Assembly (NCBI GenBank): GCA_964577985.1
Contig: CAZOAR010000044.1
Span: forward strand, 1 to 20,241
DNA from: CAZOAR01 sp964577985
GTDB taxonomy: Bacteria > Gemmatimonadota > CAZMKB01 > CAZNLH01
Length of the DNA: 20,241 nucleotides
Direction: 5' to 3'
In this document: piece after piece, positions 6,920 through 16,163 of the stretch
How the letters are laid out: each line of letters starts with the position of its first letter
Position numbering within the stretch: position 1 is the first letter of the stretch
Position numbers and translations under genes: made by a program
The notes under the pieces: generated by a model
Told to the model about the DNA's origin: nothing
Seen by the model: the letters and a program-made list of their open reading frames with translations, nothing else
Database searches by the model: none

Positions 6920-8319
6920 ATCTCGGGACAAGGGATCTCGAAAAATGTCTGAGCGGATGCGCCCGGGAGGGAGATAACTCGACTCGGTCATTCAAAAGGA
7001 TATCGATCGACTCGAGGGATACGAGGCCTGGAGATCTCTTCGTAGCCTTGAAGGGCAGACGTCATGATGGTCACGACTTCCTGTGGGAGGCCAGGCGCAA
7101 AGGGGCGGCTGGATTTGTAGTATCGAAAGAGGTAGACCTGGAGGATGCGGGAGTTGAGGTGTTCCAGGTCCCCGACACACTCGAGGCGCTTCACGAACTC
7201 GCGGCGAGAGTCAGAAAACAGTTCGCCGGGCAGGTTGTTGGAGTCACGGGTTCCAATGGCAAGACGACCACAAAGGAAATGATAGCCAATGTTCTCTCCA
7301 GGAAATTCCGTGTTCATCGGACCCCTGGCAATTATAACAACCTGATCGGACTGCCACTCACCATCTTTGGATTGAAGAGAGGGGCCAAGTGGATGGTTCT
7401 CGAGATGGGGAGCAATTCTCCCGGTGAGATATCTGCTCTCTCTCGCGTCGCGAGTCCACACTGGGCAGTGGTCACTAATGTGTCGGAGGTTCACCTGGAG
7501 GGATTCGGTAATCTGCTGGGGGTATTGAAAGAGAAGGTATCCATCCTTGATGGCCTGCTTCAAGGGGGAACATTAATAATAGCGGGAGACGATCCAAGCC
7601 TCAAGTCTTACGTGAGGAACCTTGGAGCCGAGTGCGTCACTTTTGGTCTCAGGAAGAGCAATGACGTCTACCCGGAGGACTACGCGATTCAGCGCAACGG
7701 CGGGATATCCTTCAGGATGGAACAGGGACAGTGGATTGAGCTCCCCGTGATCGGGTTTTACACGTTTCAGAACGCGCTGGCGGCTTATGCCCTCGGGCTG
7801 CAGGCGGGTCTCACGCATGAAGAGATCAAAGAAGGTCTGGAAATGCCTTACTACCAGGCGATGAGGATGGAAGTGACGAGAGAATTCGACATGACGTTCA
7901 TCAATGACTGTTACAACGCTAATCCGCGTTCGATGTATCTGGCGGCGGAGACCCTCTCCCTCATGGAAGGTGCCGGGAGGAAGATCCTGGTGTTGGGGGA
8001 TATGCACGAACTGGGAGAGGGCTCCGCCCGCCTGCACAAGGAGTTGGGCAAAAGGTTGTCTCTGCTCGACATCGAGTGTGTCGTGGCTATCGGAGGCCTC
8101 GGTGCCCTTGTGGGGAGGGCGATTGAGGGTGAAGATCTTCGAAGGGGGCGCAAGAGAGAGATAGTGGAGACGATGAAGTTCGGTGAAGCAGAAGCCTTTC
8201 TGCTCGATTATCTCGATGCCGGAGACACAGTGCTGTTCAAGGCATCGAGAGGCGTAAAACTGGAGGAGCTTGTCGAGATGATACGGTCTGATTTGAAGAA
8301 GAAGAGGGAGAAGAGTTGA
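6916..8319 (+). CDS. murF: UDP-MurNAc-tripeptide:D-Ala-D-Ala ligase MurF
   Basis: Adds the D-Ala-D-Ala dipeptide to UDP-MurNAc-tripeptide, the last cytoplasmic ligase step. The 467-residue protein has the MurF N-terminal segment SIDSRDTRPGDLFVALKG (30-47), P-loop GSNGKTT at 112-118, a central LEMGSNSPGEI motif, and the MurF-typical INDCYNANPRSMYLAAETL followed by LGDMHELG in the C-terminal domain. The start overlaps the murE stop by four bases and the stop overlaps the mraY ATG (TGATG). Its substrate needs D-Ala-D-Ala ligase, whose gene is not in this window. Confidence 0.95.
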   Translation: MNLGTRDLEKCLSGCAREGDNSTRSFKRISIDSRDTRPGDLFVALKGRRHDGHDFLWEARRKGAAGFVVSKEVDLEDAGVEVFQVPDTLEALHELAARVRKQFAGQVVGVTGSNGKTTTKEMIANVLSRKFRVHRTPGNYNNLIGLPLTIFGLKRGAKWMVLEMGSNSPGEISALSRVASPHWAVVTNVSEVHLEGFGNLLGVLKEKVSILDGLLQGGTLIIAGDDPSLKSYVRNLGAECVTFGLRKSNDVYPEDYAIQRNGGISFRMEQGQWIELPVIGFYTFQNALAAYALGLQAGLTHEEIKEGLEMPYYQAMRMEVTREFDMTFINDCYNANPRSMYLAAETLSLMEGAGRKILVLGDMHELGEGSARLHKELGKRLSLLDIECVVAIGGLGALVGRAIEGEDLRRGRKREIVETMKFGEAEAFLLDYLDAGDTVLFKASRGVKLEELVEMIRSDLKKKREKS

Positions 8320-9404
8320 TGTTCTATCACCTTCTCTATCCGCTTGTCGAGTATCACGCCATATTCAACGTGTTCAGATACATCACGTTCAGGGCGGCAT
8401 ACGCCACCGTTACGGCGCTCCTCATCAGCTTCATACTGGGTCCATGGCTTATCAGGATGCTGAAGAAGCATGAGGTGCTGGAGAACGTCCGCGTCGACGT
8501 TCCGGAGAGGCACAACGAAAAGCGAGGTACTCCTACGATGGGGGGAATCCTCATAATTGTCTCCACTGTGGTTCCGACCCTTCTCTGGGCGGACCTGACA
8601 GTGAGACACATTCAACTGGTCCTCCTCGCCACGGTATGGATGGGTCTGATCGGTGCCTGGGATGATTACCTGAAGTGCATGAGAGAATCGAGCGCGGGCC
8701 TGATTGCTCGATATAAGCTTATCGGACAGGTCGGGCTCGGTCTGCTCCTTGGCCTGATCCTCATCTACTTTCCCGAGCAGGAAGAGATCGTGACAAAGAC
8801 AACCCTTCCATTTTTCAAGGAGGTCTTCCTTGATCTCGGCTGGTTCTACCTCCCTTTTATCATCCTCGTGATAACGGGGACGACAAACGCCGTTAATCTG
8901 ACCGACGGCCTGGATGGGCTCGCCATAGGTCTGTGTGCGTTTGCGGCGTTCGCTTTCGCGGGATTCGCGTATCTGCATGGCCACGCTCTGTTCAGTCAAT
9001 ATCTTCAGATTGTCTCGATACCGGGAGGAGGAGAGCTTACCATATTCTGCATGAGTCTGGTCGGGGCGTCGATGGGATTCCTGTGGTTCAATGCCCACAC
9101 GGCGGATCTCTTCATGGGTGACACGGGTTCTCTTGCCATTGGAGGAGCGCTTGCAACGCTTGCAATCCTGCTGAAATCGGAGTTTATCCTCTTTCTGGTA
9201 GGAGGTGTCTTTGTTATTGAGGCCATGTCGGTGATCATACAGGTGGGGTCTTTCAAATGGAGGGGAAAGAGAGTCTTCCTCATGGCCCCGCTCCACCACC
9301 ATTTTGAACTCAAGGGATGGAACGAATCGAAGATCGTCACGCGGTTCTACATTCTAGCCGCGATCTTTGCCCTCATCGGTCTCAGTACTCTGAAAATCAG
9401 ATGA
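8319..9404 (+). CDS. mraY: phospho-MurNAc-pentapeptide translocase MraY
   Basis: A polytopic membrane enzyme that transfers phospho-MurNAc-pentapeptide from UDP to undecaprenyl phosphate, making lipid I. The 361-residue protein has about ten hydrophobic segments and all signature motifs: RGTPTMGGI (69-77), WDDYLK with D115-D116, NLTDGLDGLA (193-202), MGDTGS with D268, and the LHHHFELKGW loop (325-334). These match the Mg2+ and catalytic positions known from the family. ATG 8319 forms a TGATG junction with the murF stop and follows GAGGGAG at 8304-8310 by eight bases. The TTG three bases earlier is less likely. A 43-bp spacer separates it from murD. Confidence 0.96.
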   Translation: MFYHLLYPLVEYHAIFNVFRYITFRAAYATVTALLISFILGPWLIRMLKKHEVLENVRVDVPERHNEKRGTPTMGGILIIVSTVVPTLLWADLTVRHIQLVLLATVWMGLIGAWDDYLKCMRESSAGLIARYKLIGQVGLGLLLGLILIYFPEQEEIVTKTTLPFFKEVFLDLGWFYLPFIILVITGTTNAVNLTDGLDGLAIGLCAFAAFAFAGFAYLHGHALFSQYLQIVSIPGGGELTIFCMSLVGASMGFLWFNAHTADLFMGDTGSLAIGGALATLAILLKSEFILFLVGGVFVIEAMSVIIQVGSFKWRGKRVFLMAPLHHHFELKGWNESKIVTRFYILAAIFALIGLSTLKIR

Positions 9405-9447
9405 GGCTGTGCGGGTTGAAAAAGAACGCGATGAAGCGGGGCAGTAA

Positions 9448-10815
9448 ATGATGAGGGATGAGATAAGAGCGGGATCGCGCGTCTGCGTTCTCGGGATGGC
9501 GAGGAGTGGTGTGGCTGCCGCGAGGTTGCTGGCGGGCAAGGGGCTTGTGGTTCACGCCTCTGACTCCGCGGTGACTGACAGCACCACCCGGGCCGGAGAG
9601 TCCCTGGAGGGGATTGGAGTGGATGTATCGATCGGTCGCCATCCACTGGACAGACTCCTTGAATCCGCATTCGTCGTCGTGAGTCCTGGAATTCCCGATG
9701 ATGTTCCCGTAATGAGTGTCCTGATGGAAAAGGGGATTCCTGTATACAGTGAGATAGAGATAGCGGGCTGGTACGCCACCTCTCCCATAGTGGCTGTAAC
9801 GGGCACGAACGGGAAGACCACGACCGTGGAGATGATTGGCCACCTGACCGGGGTCGCCAATATAGAGGCGAGAGTCTGCGGTAATGTGGGCAATCCCCTC
9901 AGCGCCGTCTGTGAGGATATGGGAGAGAGTGGCTGGTTGATTGTTGAGGTCAGCAGCTTTCAGCTTCAACGGACAAGCCATTTTCACCCATGCTGCTCCG
10001 TAATCCTGAACGTTACCCCGGATCATCTGGACAGGTATACCGATTTCCAGGCATATGCGGCAGACAAGGCCAGGATAATGTTGAACATGAACAAGGACGA
10101 CATCGTCATATACAACGCGGAGGATCCCGTAGTGACGGCCATGGTCGACCGGTTCACGGGGTTTTCGGTGCCCTTCTCGACTCATGGACACGATGACGGC
10201 ATTCGACTCGACGGAGACAGAATCCGGTGGAGACATGGAGAGAAGGAGACGACTCTTTTCGGGCGCGGTGATCTGTCCTTGAACGGGGAACACAATCTAC
10301 AGAATGCCATGGTCGCCGCGGCTGTAGCATCTCATTTAGGGGCGTCATACGAGCAGATCAGGAGGGGCCTGGGGGAATTTCGAGGCCTCCCTCACCGGCT
10401 GGAGATGGTCAGAGAAGTCAATGGAATCCAGTTTGTCAATGATTCCAAGGCAACCAATCCGGGAGCGGTAAAGGTCGCTCTCAAGGCCCTCGGTGGGGGT
10501 ATTATCCTGCTGGTGGGTGGCAGGGAGAAGGGCCTCGACTACACCTGCCTGAAAGAGGATGTCGAAGGAAGCGTAAAGGCGATTGTAGCCATGGGAGAGT
10601 GTTCTGAGCGCATAGTCGATGAGCTTGGCAGCGGCATTCCGGCCCATATCGCCGTCAACATGAGGGATGCGGTCTCCAGGGCCTTCGAAGTTGCTGAAGC
10701 AGGAGAAACGGTCCTCCTGTCGCCCGGAACGTCGAGCTACGACATGTACGAGGACTACGAGAGGCGGGGATTTGATTTCAAGGAAGAGGTAAAACGGTTG
10801 GGAGAGAGCACATGA
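9448..10815 (+). CDS. murD: UDP-MurNAc-L-alanine:D-glutamate ligase MurD
   Basis: Adds D-glutamate to UDP-MurNAc-L-Ala in the cytoplasm. The 455-residue protein has an N-terminal Rossmann-like uridine-binding domain with VCVLGMARSGVAAARLLA (12-29), SPGIP near 79-83, P-loop GTNGKTT at 119-125, NVTPDHLDRY in the centre, and FVNDSKATNPGA in the C-terminal domain, all typical of MurD. The ATG follows a weak GGGG at 9438-9441, and a second ATG comes directly after it, so the exact start is uncertain by one codon. The stop overlaps the ftsW ATG (ATGA). The preceding 43-bp gap has no visible terminator. Confidence 0.95.
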   Translation: MMRDEIRAGSRVCVLGMARSGVAAARLLAGKGLVVHASDSAVTDSTTRAGESLEGIGVDVSIGRHPLDRLLESAFVVVSPGIPDDVPVMSVLMEKGIPVYSEIEIAGWYATSPIVAVTGTNGKTTTVEMIGHLTGVANIEARVCGNVGNPLSAVCEDMGESGWLIVEVSSFQLQRTSHFHPCCSVILNVTPDHLDRYTDFQAYAADKARIMLNMNKDDIVIYNAEDPVVTAMVDRFTGFSVPFSTHGHDDGIRLDGDRIRWRHGEKETTLFGRGDLSLNGEHNLQNAMVAAAVASHLGASYEQIRRGLGEFRGLPHRLEMVREVNGIQFVNDSKATNPGAVKVALKALGGGIILLVGGREKGLDYTCLKEDVEGSVKAIVAMGECSERIVDELGSGIPAHIAVNMRDAVSRAFEVAEAGETVLLSPGTSSYDMYEDYERRGFDFKEEVKRLGEST

Positions 10816-11939
10816 CTGTTGGGCGCGACAAGAGAAACATCCTTCTTGTTCTCTTTTTTCTACTCGCCTTCGGGCTTGTCATGTTGAACAGCGCGAGCGA
10901 GGCGGTCGCCGAACTACGCTATGGGGACAGTTCCTTTTTTCTCCGCTCGCAGGCATTCAGAATCGCGCTGGGTCTCATCCTGATGATGGGAGTTTCGCGC
11001 GTCGATTATCATCGATACCATAGATTCGCGAAGCCGTTTCTCCTCGTTTCCATCATCCTTCTCATGATCCTCGTGCTCCCTTTTACCACGTCGATAGCCC
11101 CGGTAACAAAACGGGTCAGGCGTTGGATGATATTTCCTCTGACCTTTCAACCGTCTGAACTCGTCAAGATCGCGCTCGTCATATGGTGCGCCTCCACGAT
11201 ACTCAAGAAGGGCTCGAAGATCAAGGACTTCAAGGAAGGTATCATGCCAATATCCTGTATATCCGCGGTTGTGATGCTATTGATAGCCATGGAGCCGGAT
11301 CTTTCGACGGCGATTCTCTGTTTCTCGATAGTCTTGGTCCTGCTGCTGCTCGGCAGGGCGAAACTCCAGCATATTCTACTCCTTTCCCTGATCTTCTGCG
11401 GGGGATTTCTTGTTGTGGCATATGTGAAGGGGTATCAATTCGACAGGATCACCGCGATCCTCAACTCCGGAACCGGCCGCCTGGACGAGAACTATCATTA
11501 TTATCAGAGCATGATAGCGCTCGGATCCGGGGGCTGGTTCGGCAGGGGGATTGGAAACGGACTCCAGAAATATTTCTTTCTCCCGGAGCCACACACGGAT
11601 TCGATATACTCGGTAATCGGCGAAGAACTCGGCTTCGTGTGGACAACAGGTACCCTTTTCCTCTTCCTGCTGATAGGTTTCTACGGATACAGGATAATGA
11701 CAAGGTGCAATGACCTTTTCGGGTATCTGCTCGTCGGGGGCGTCCTCAGCCTGATTTTCGTACCCATGCTCTACAGCGTGACTATCAGCGTGGGAATGCT
11801 TCCAGCGGCAGGTGTGGGACTGCCGTTCATCAGTTTCGGGGGGTCATCGGTGGTGACACTCCTGGCCAGCTTCGGGATCATTATGAATGTCGCCGAGCAT
11901 AACACGCCTGCGCTGAACAGGCGACGGAGGAGGACATGA
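10812..11939 (+). CDS. ftsW: septal peptidoglycan glycosyltransferase FtsW (SEDS family)
   Basis: A SEDS-family polymerase that builds septal glycan strands from lipid II with the cognate transpeptidase FtsI. The 375-residue protein has about ten membrane segments, RRWMIFPLTFQPSELVKI (103-120), EPDLSTA (161-167), LPEPHTDSIYSVIGEELGF (257-275) with D263 at the position of the catalytic aspartate, and GVGLPFISFGGSS (334-346) near the end. A basic C-terminal tail (RRRRR) is cytoplasmic. FtsW is favoured over RodA by its place between murD and murG in the dcw order. It overlaps both neighbours by four bases. Confidence 0.94.
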   Translation: MTVGRDKRNILLVLFFLLAFGLVMLNSASEAVAELRYGDSSFFLRSQAFRIALGLILMMGVSRVDYHRYHRFAKPFLLVSIILLMILVLPFTTSIAPVTKRVRRWMIFPLTFQPSELVKIALVIWCASTILKKGSKIKDFKEGIMPISCISAVVMLLIAMEPDLSTAILCFSIVLVLLLLGRAKLQHILLLSLIFCGGFLVVAYVKGYQFDRITAILNSGTGRLDENYHYYQSMIALGSGGWFGRGIGNGLQKYFFLPEPHTDSIYSVIGEELGFVWTTGTLFLFLLIGFYGYRIMTRCNDLFGYLLVGGVLSLIFVPMLYSVTISVGMLPAAGVGLPFISFGGSSVVTLLASFGIIMNVAEHNTPALNRRRRRT

Positions 11940-13024
11940 AAGTCCTTTTCGCCTGCGCAGGAACCGGAGGACACATCCTGCCCGCTATTGTGCTTGCTCA
12001 GGGGCTCAAACAGAGGGACGGGGAAATGGATGTCCTGTTCTGTCTGTCAGATGACAAGAGGGGTGCGGAACTCCTTGAGAAAGAGCATATGCAGTGGAGG
12101 GGCGTCCCGGTAAGCCCATTTCCACGGCGCCTCCGGGTTGAGAGTCTCCTCTTTCCTCTGTCGCTGGTCAGGTCTGTAGGTGTAAGCATGAGCATTATTA
12201 AACAGTTTCAACCCGATGTGGTAGTGGGCACAGGAGGCTATGTCAGCGGTCCGGTCCTGCTGGCTGCGTGGATGAAGGGAGTTCCCGCCATCATACAGGA
12301 ACAGAACAGCCGGCCGGGGTTGGCCAATAAGTTCCTCGCTCCGCTGGTTGACGAGGTCCACGTGTCCTGTCAGGAAGCTGCCGGGTTTTCATGTGCCAGC
12401 GATGAGAAGGTCTATATCACCGGGAACCCGGTGGCCAGCGGCATGAATGGTGAGGGGAAGGTGGCAGTGGAAAGGAGAAACAATCCAGGTGATCCCCCTG
12501 TCCTGCTTGTCATGGGAGGGAGCCAGGGTGCTCACCCGATCAACAGGATCGCGGTCCGGTATCTGAGGTCACTGGAAAATTCGCCCTGCACAATCTTCTT
12601 CCAGACAGGAAAAAAGGACTACGCATGGGTGAAGGAATCCCTGGAGGGCCGCCTTCCGCGACTCGTGATAAAACCGTTTTTTGACGACCTGGCTTCCATC
12701 TACCGCAAGGTTGATCTTGCCATCTGCCGTGCCGGCGCTATGACGCTCTCAGAGGTGGCCTTCTGGGGTATTCCGTCCATACTGATACCATACCCGCACG
12801 CCACGGGCGACCATCAGAAAATAAACGCAAATTACTTCCAGCGCCAGGGAGCAGCGATCGTGATTAACGAACCGGAAGCCGACTGGCACTCGTTGAAGGC
12901 ACACATCAAGAATATCCTCGAACGAAGGGATATGTGGAAAAAGATGTCGAAGGCCGCGTTGTCACTAAGGAAACCCGACGCAAGAGATATCCTGGTCGAC
13001 AGGATCATGGCCCTCGGGAAGTAG
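11936..13024 (+). CDS. murG: lipid II synthase MurG (GT28 GlcNAc transferase)
   Basis: Transfers GlcNAc from UDP-GlcNAc to lipid I at the inner membrane face. The 362-residue protein has the N-terminal glycine loop GTGGHILPA (10-18), GTGGYVSGPVLLAA in the middle of the N domain, IIQEQNSRPGLANK, MGGSQGAHPIN opening the C domain, and CRAGAMTLSEVAFWGIPSI followed by PYPHATGDHQKINA for UDP-GlcNAc binding. The histidine in GGSQGAH replaces the more usual arginine, but the site varies. The ATG overlaps the ftsW stop (ATGA). Nine bases separate it from murC. Confidence 0.95.
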   Translation: MKVLFACAGTGGHILPAIVLAQGLKQRDGEMDVLFCLSDDKRGAELLEKEHMQWRGVPVSPFPRRLRVESLLFPLSLVRSVGVSMSIIKQFQPDVVVGTGGYVSGPVLLAAWMKGVPAIIQEQNSRPGLANKFLAPLVDEVHVSCQEAAGFSCASDEKVYITGNPVASGMNGEGKVAVERRNNPGDPPVLLVMGGSQGAHPINRIAVRYLRSLENSPCTIFFQTGKKDYAWVKESLEGRLPRLVIKPFFDDLASIYRKVDLAICRAGAMTLSEVAFWGIPSILIPYPHATGDHQKINANYFQRQGAAIVINEPEADWHSLKAHIKNILERRDMWKKMSKAALSLRKPDARDILVDRIMALGK

Positions 13025-13033
13025 GAGAAGAGC

Positions 13034-14404
13034 GTGTTCAAGAAGATAAAACATCTGCATCTCGTAGGGATCGGCGGATCCGGAATGTGCGGGATAGCGG
13101 AGATCCTCCTGATCATGGGCTACAGGATCAGCGGCTCCGACATGCAGGAGACCGATGCGACACGAAGACTGGAGAAGCTCGGGGCCAGAATCTCTTACCG
13201 GCACGCCCCGGAGAACGTGATGGGCTCAGATGTCGTCGTGATTTCCTCAGCGATCAGGCAGCAGAATCCAGAGGTGATCAGGGCCAAGGACGAAAAAATA
13301 ATTGTCATAAGGCGGGCGGAAATGCTGGCCGAATTGATGAGGATGAAGCATGGGATAGCCATTGCGGGGACCCACGGGAAGACCACGACCACGTCAATGG
13401 TTGGCGATGTCCTCAGGGAAGGGGGGCTGGATCCGACAGTGATTGTCGGTGGGATAGTCCGGAGCATAGGGACCAGCGCGAAGATGGGAAGCGGAGAATA
13501 CCTCGTCGCGGAGGCGGATGAATTCGATCGTTCTTTTCTGCAGCTCTCCCCTTCTATAGCCGTTGTCACCACGATAGAGTCAGAGCATCTCGATTGTTAC
13601 AAGGATATAGAGGAAATAAAAGAGGCGTTTATAATCTTCTGCAACAAGGTTCCATTCTTCGGCTCTTCTATTCTCTGCGGAGACGAAGAGTCCGTGGTGT
13701 CCATTCTCCCCCACCTTGAAAGGAACCTGATGACGTATGGTCTGAACGCAAACGTCGACCTGCAGGCTCGAGAGGTTTTCTTCTCCCGGAGCAGATCCCG
13801 CTACAGCGCCTACTGGAAGGGAGAAAAGCTGGGAACAATTTCTCTTCAGGTTCCCGGGATACACAACGTCAAGAATTCCCTCGCGGCCGTTCTTGTCGGG
13901 TTGGAACTGGGGATTCCTTTCTCGGACGTCGTGACGGCGCTCGAGGGCTTCACCGGCGTGCGCAGGCGTTTCGAGATAAAAGGCGAAAAGCACGGAATAA
14001 TGGTTGTAGATGACTACGCTCATCATCCCACGGAGATAAAGGCCTCTCTAAAGGGCGCCAAGGATGGTTGGAACAGGAGAATCGTGGCCGTATTCCAACC
14101 GCATCTATATTCGCGAACACAATCTTTTCACCAGGAGTTCGGTCGCTCTTTTCATGACGCGGATATTCTACTGGTTACGGATATCTATCCCGCGAGGGAA
14201 GACCCGGTGGAAGGTGTCACCGGTGAACTCGTTGTGCGGGCGGCAAAGAGAAACGGACTGCGGCGTGTTTACTACATTGACGAGATGAAGGACCTCGCGG
14301 ACAGGGTGATGAACATCATAGAGCCGGGGGACATTGTGATCACGCTGGGTGCTGGAGATATCTGGAGGGTTGGAGAGGAGATATTGAGGAGATTGCCTGA
14401 GTGA
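13034..14404 (+). CDS. murC: UDP-MurNAc:L-alanine ligase MurC
   Basis: Adds L-alanine to UDP-MurNAc, the first stem-peptide step. The 456-residue protein has the N-terminal HLVGIGGSGMCGIAEIL (9-25), P-loop GTHGKTT at 112-118 (the histidine is usual for MurC), EADEFDRSFLQL, and VVDDYAHHPTEIKASL followed by FQPHLYSRT in the C-terminal domain. The start is GTG 13034, six bases after AGGAG at 13023-13027, which itself overlaps the murG stop. The TGA overlaps the murB GTG (GTGA). Length and motifs are normal. Confidence 0.95.
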   Translation: MFKKIKHLHLVGIGGSGMCGIAEILLIMGYRISGSDMQETDATRRLEKLGARISYRHAPENVMGSDVVVISSAIRQQNPEVIRAKDEKIIVIRRAEMLAELMRMKHGIAIAGTHGKTTTTSMVGDVLREGGLDPTVIVGGIVRSIGTSAKMGSGEYLVAEADEFDRSFLQLSPSIAVVTTIESEHLDCYKDIEEIKEAFIIFCNKVPFFGSSILCGDEESVVSILPHLERNLMTYGLNANVDLQAREVFFSRSRSRYSAYWKGEKLGTISLQVPGIHNVKNSLAAVLVGLELGIPFSDVVTALEGFTGVRRRFEIKGEKHGIMVVDDYAHHPTEIKASLKGAKDGWNRRIVAVFQPHLYSRTQSFHQEFGRSFHDADILLVTDIYPAREDPVEGVTGELVVRAAKRNGLRRVYYIDEMKDLADRVMNIIEPGDIVITLGAGDIWRVGEEILRRLPE

Positions 14405-15357
14405 AAACGCTCGACCTTGACATGTCCAGGTTGATTGAGAGAATAAGCACTCTGGAAGGAGTGAGCGTGTCCACGGGGGTCCGGTTGGACGAGTACACTA
14501 CGATAGGAGTGGGTGGGCCCTGCGCGGCCATGATGGTGGTGGAGCGCGCTGAGGTGCTGAGCGCCTGCCTGAAGATTCTTCGCCCCGGAGGTGAGCCGGT
14601 TGTGGATTTGTTTGTACTGGGGGGAGGGTCAAACCTTCTCGTAGGCGACTCCGGTTATAATGGCCTGGTTCTGAGGCTCGGAAAGGGTTTCGAAGATATA
14701 GAGGAGAGTAATGGGAAGATCGTTGTCGGGGCCTCATGCCCGCTGAAAGAACTCGCGGCCAGGGGAGTGAAAGAAGGATGGGGCGGATTGGAGTATTTCG
14801 CCGGACTTCCCGGCACCGCAGGCGGTGCGGTACGCATGAACGCCGGCGCCTGGGGAAAAGAGATGTGGGACCTCGTGAGAAACGTGCATCTGGTCGAGGG
14901 GGCTGGTGTGGAAAGGACTGTTTCGCGGTCTGATATCACGCCTGGATACAGGTGCAGCGGTCTCGGGGAAGGCAGTATCGTAACCAGTGTGGAACTGGCC
15001 TGCGACAGGGGAAATCCTCTCGACCTCAGAAAGAGGTCGAAACAGTTTATGGTCCGCAGAAAGGAGAGGCAACCCATTGGGCTACCCTCATTCGGCAGTG
15101 TGTTCAGGAACCCGGAAGGATTCCAAGTCGGGAAGTTGATCGACAGCCTGGGGATGAAGGGGAGGGTGGAGGGAAAGGCGATGATACCGGAGGAACACGC
15201 CAACTTCATAGTGAATATCGGGGGCGCGAGTGCCGCGGATGTGGTGAGGCTGATGAGGGCGATGAAACAAGGGGTCCTGGATGAATACGGGATCATGCTG
15301 GAACCCGAAGTAGTCTTCCTTGGAATGACCCCCGCCGACCTGGAGGGAGTACTTTGA
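14401..15357 (+). CDS. murB: UDP-N-acetylenolpyruvoylglucosamine reductase MurB
   Basis: FAD- and NADPH-dependent reductase making UDP-MurNAc. The 318-residue protein has the FAD-binding LGGGSNLLV (73-81), GLPGTAGGAVRMNAGAWG (135-152), PGYRCSGL (181-188), FGSVFRNP with S233 at the position of the catalytic serine (231-238), and a closing EPEVVFLG with E303 as the likely acid. The GSVFRNP form and short length fit the type II MurB group common outside enterobacteria. The start is a GTG overlapping the murC stop, and the stop overlaps the ftsQ TTG. The N-terminal 15 or so residues are not conserved, so a slightly later start is possible. Confidence 0.94.
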   Translation: MKTLDLDMSRLIERISTLEGVSVSTGVRLDEYTTIGVGGPCAAMMVVERAEVLSACLKILRPGGEPVVDLFVLGGGSNLLVGDSGYNGLVLRLGKGFEDIEESNGKIVVGASCPLKELAARGVKEGWGGLEYFAGLPGTAGGAVRMNAGAWGKEMWDLVRNVHLVEGAGVERTVSRSDITPGYRCSGLGEGSIVTSVELACDRGNPLDLRKRSKQFMVRRKERQPIGLPSFGSVFRNPEGFQVGKLIDSLGMKGRVEGKAMIPEEHANFIVNIGGASAADVVRLMRAMKQGVLDEYGIMLEPEVVFLGMTPADLEGVL

Positions 15358-16121
15358 GAACCCGTCCTGTGAAGAAGGCATCAAGGAACAGGAAGAGGAA
15401 CAGGAAAAGAAAAGAGTTTCTGGGCGCCGGGCTCCTCTTCTCTTTCACCGCCCTTGCCCTTGGATTGGTTTTGCGTTGGTTCCTGTCGAGAGGTGTCTTT
15501 GACATCCGTGAAGTGAGGATCGTTGGCACTCGCTTCAGTGACCCTGTGGAGCTTCTGGACGTGACCGCGCCCGAACTGGGTGATAATATCTTCGCAGACC
15601 ACAGGGAGGCGGTGCGGACGCTCCAGAGAATGCCGCTCATAAAGAAGGTGGACGTTGACAGGATTCCACCTGACAGGATAGTGATCAACGTCGTGGAGAG
15701 AGAACCAGTGGCGATGCTCAATGGTGAGACGATTCTTCCGGTGGATGATGAGGGATGGTTGCTACCTGTTTCAGCGTCGGACTATGACCTGGACCTCCCG
15801 ATTATCAACATAACGGATACGCATGATATTGACGCTGTGGGAAGGGTGGACTCTCGTTCCATACTCATAGCCCTGGATTTTCTAAAAACGCTCAGGGAGA
15901 ACGAGATGCCGTTACTCGACGACATTTCCGTCTTGAGCGTTGAGAAAGAAGGGGGAATCCGTCTGTCGACAAACCGCGATGACTGCGTCATATATCTGAA
16001 CAGCGACGTGACAGTAGAAGACCTCTGCCTCCTGTCGGAGGTGAGGAAGAATCTGGACTGGAAGGAAACGGGTTCGCACTCGATAGACATGCGCTACAAA
16101 GACCAGGTAGTGGTCTTCTGA
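15354..16121 (+). CDS. ftsQ: cell division protein FtsQ (POTRA domain)
   Basis: A 255-residue bitopic divisome protein that links early and late assembly and, with FtsL and FtsB, regulates FtsWI. The first 21 residues are very basic (RNRKRNRKRK), about 23-44 form a membrane segment, and 48-118 form a POTRA domain (FDIREVRIVGTRF near 49-61, then LIKKVDVDRIPPDRIVINVVEREPVA). The rest is the less conserved beta domain. The start is TTG 15354, which forms TTGA with the murB stop and follows GGAGGGAG at 15342-15349. No later ATG precedes the membrane segment. A ddl gene often sits between murB and ftsQ, but none is here. Confidence 0.9.
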   Translation: MRTRPVKKASRNRKRNRKRKEFLGAGLLFSFTALALGLVLRWFLSRGVFDIREVRIVGTRFSDPVELLDVTAPELGDNIFADHREAVRTLQRMPLIKKVDVDRIPPDRIVINVVEREPVAMLNGETILPVDDEGWLLPVSASDYDLDLPIINITDTHDIDAVGRVDSRSILIALDFLKTLRENEMPLLDDISVLSVEKEGGIRLSTNRDDCVIYLNSDVTVEDLCLLSEVRKNLDWKETGSHSIDMRYKDQVVVF

Positions 16122-16146
16122 AAACGTGGCGTGAACAAGCGAAAGA

Positions 16147-16156
16147 GGGGGGGTGA
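16147..16156 (+). promoter_or_regulatory. ribosome-binding site deciding the ftsA start
   Basis: GGGGGGGTGA resembles the extended anti-Shine-Dalgarno complement GGAGGTGA and ends seven bases before ATG 16164. The longer frame from GTG 16131 has no such site, and its extra 11 residues are not FtsA-like. Confidence 0.6.
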
Positions 16157-16163
16157 AGATTGT

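Noticed and set aside
8208..9302. Minus-strand frame of 364 codons opposite mraY
   Set aside because: It is highly charged and without domains, the mirror of a hydrophobic membrane-protein gene.
9409..9447. Twelve-codon GTG-started frame ending directly at the murD ATG, as a leader peptide
   Set aside because: It has no convincing ribosome-binding site and no regulatory codon run; chance is the simpler explanation.
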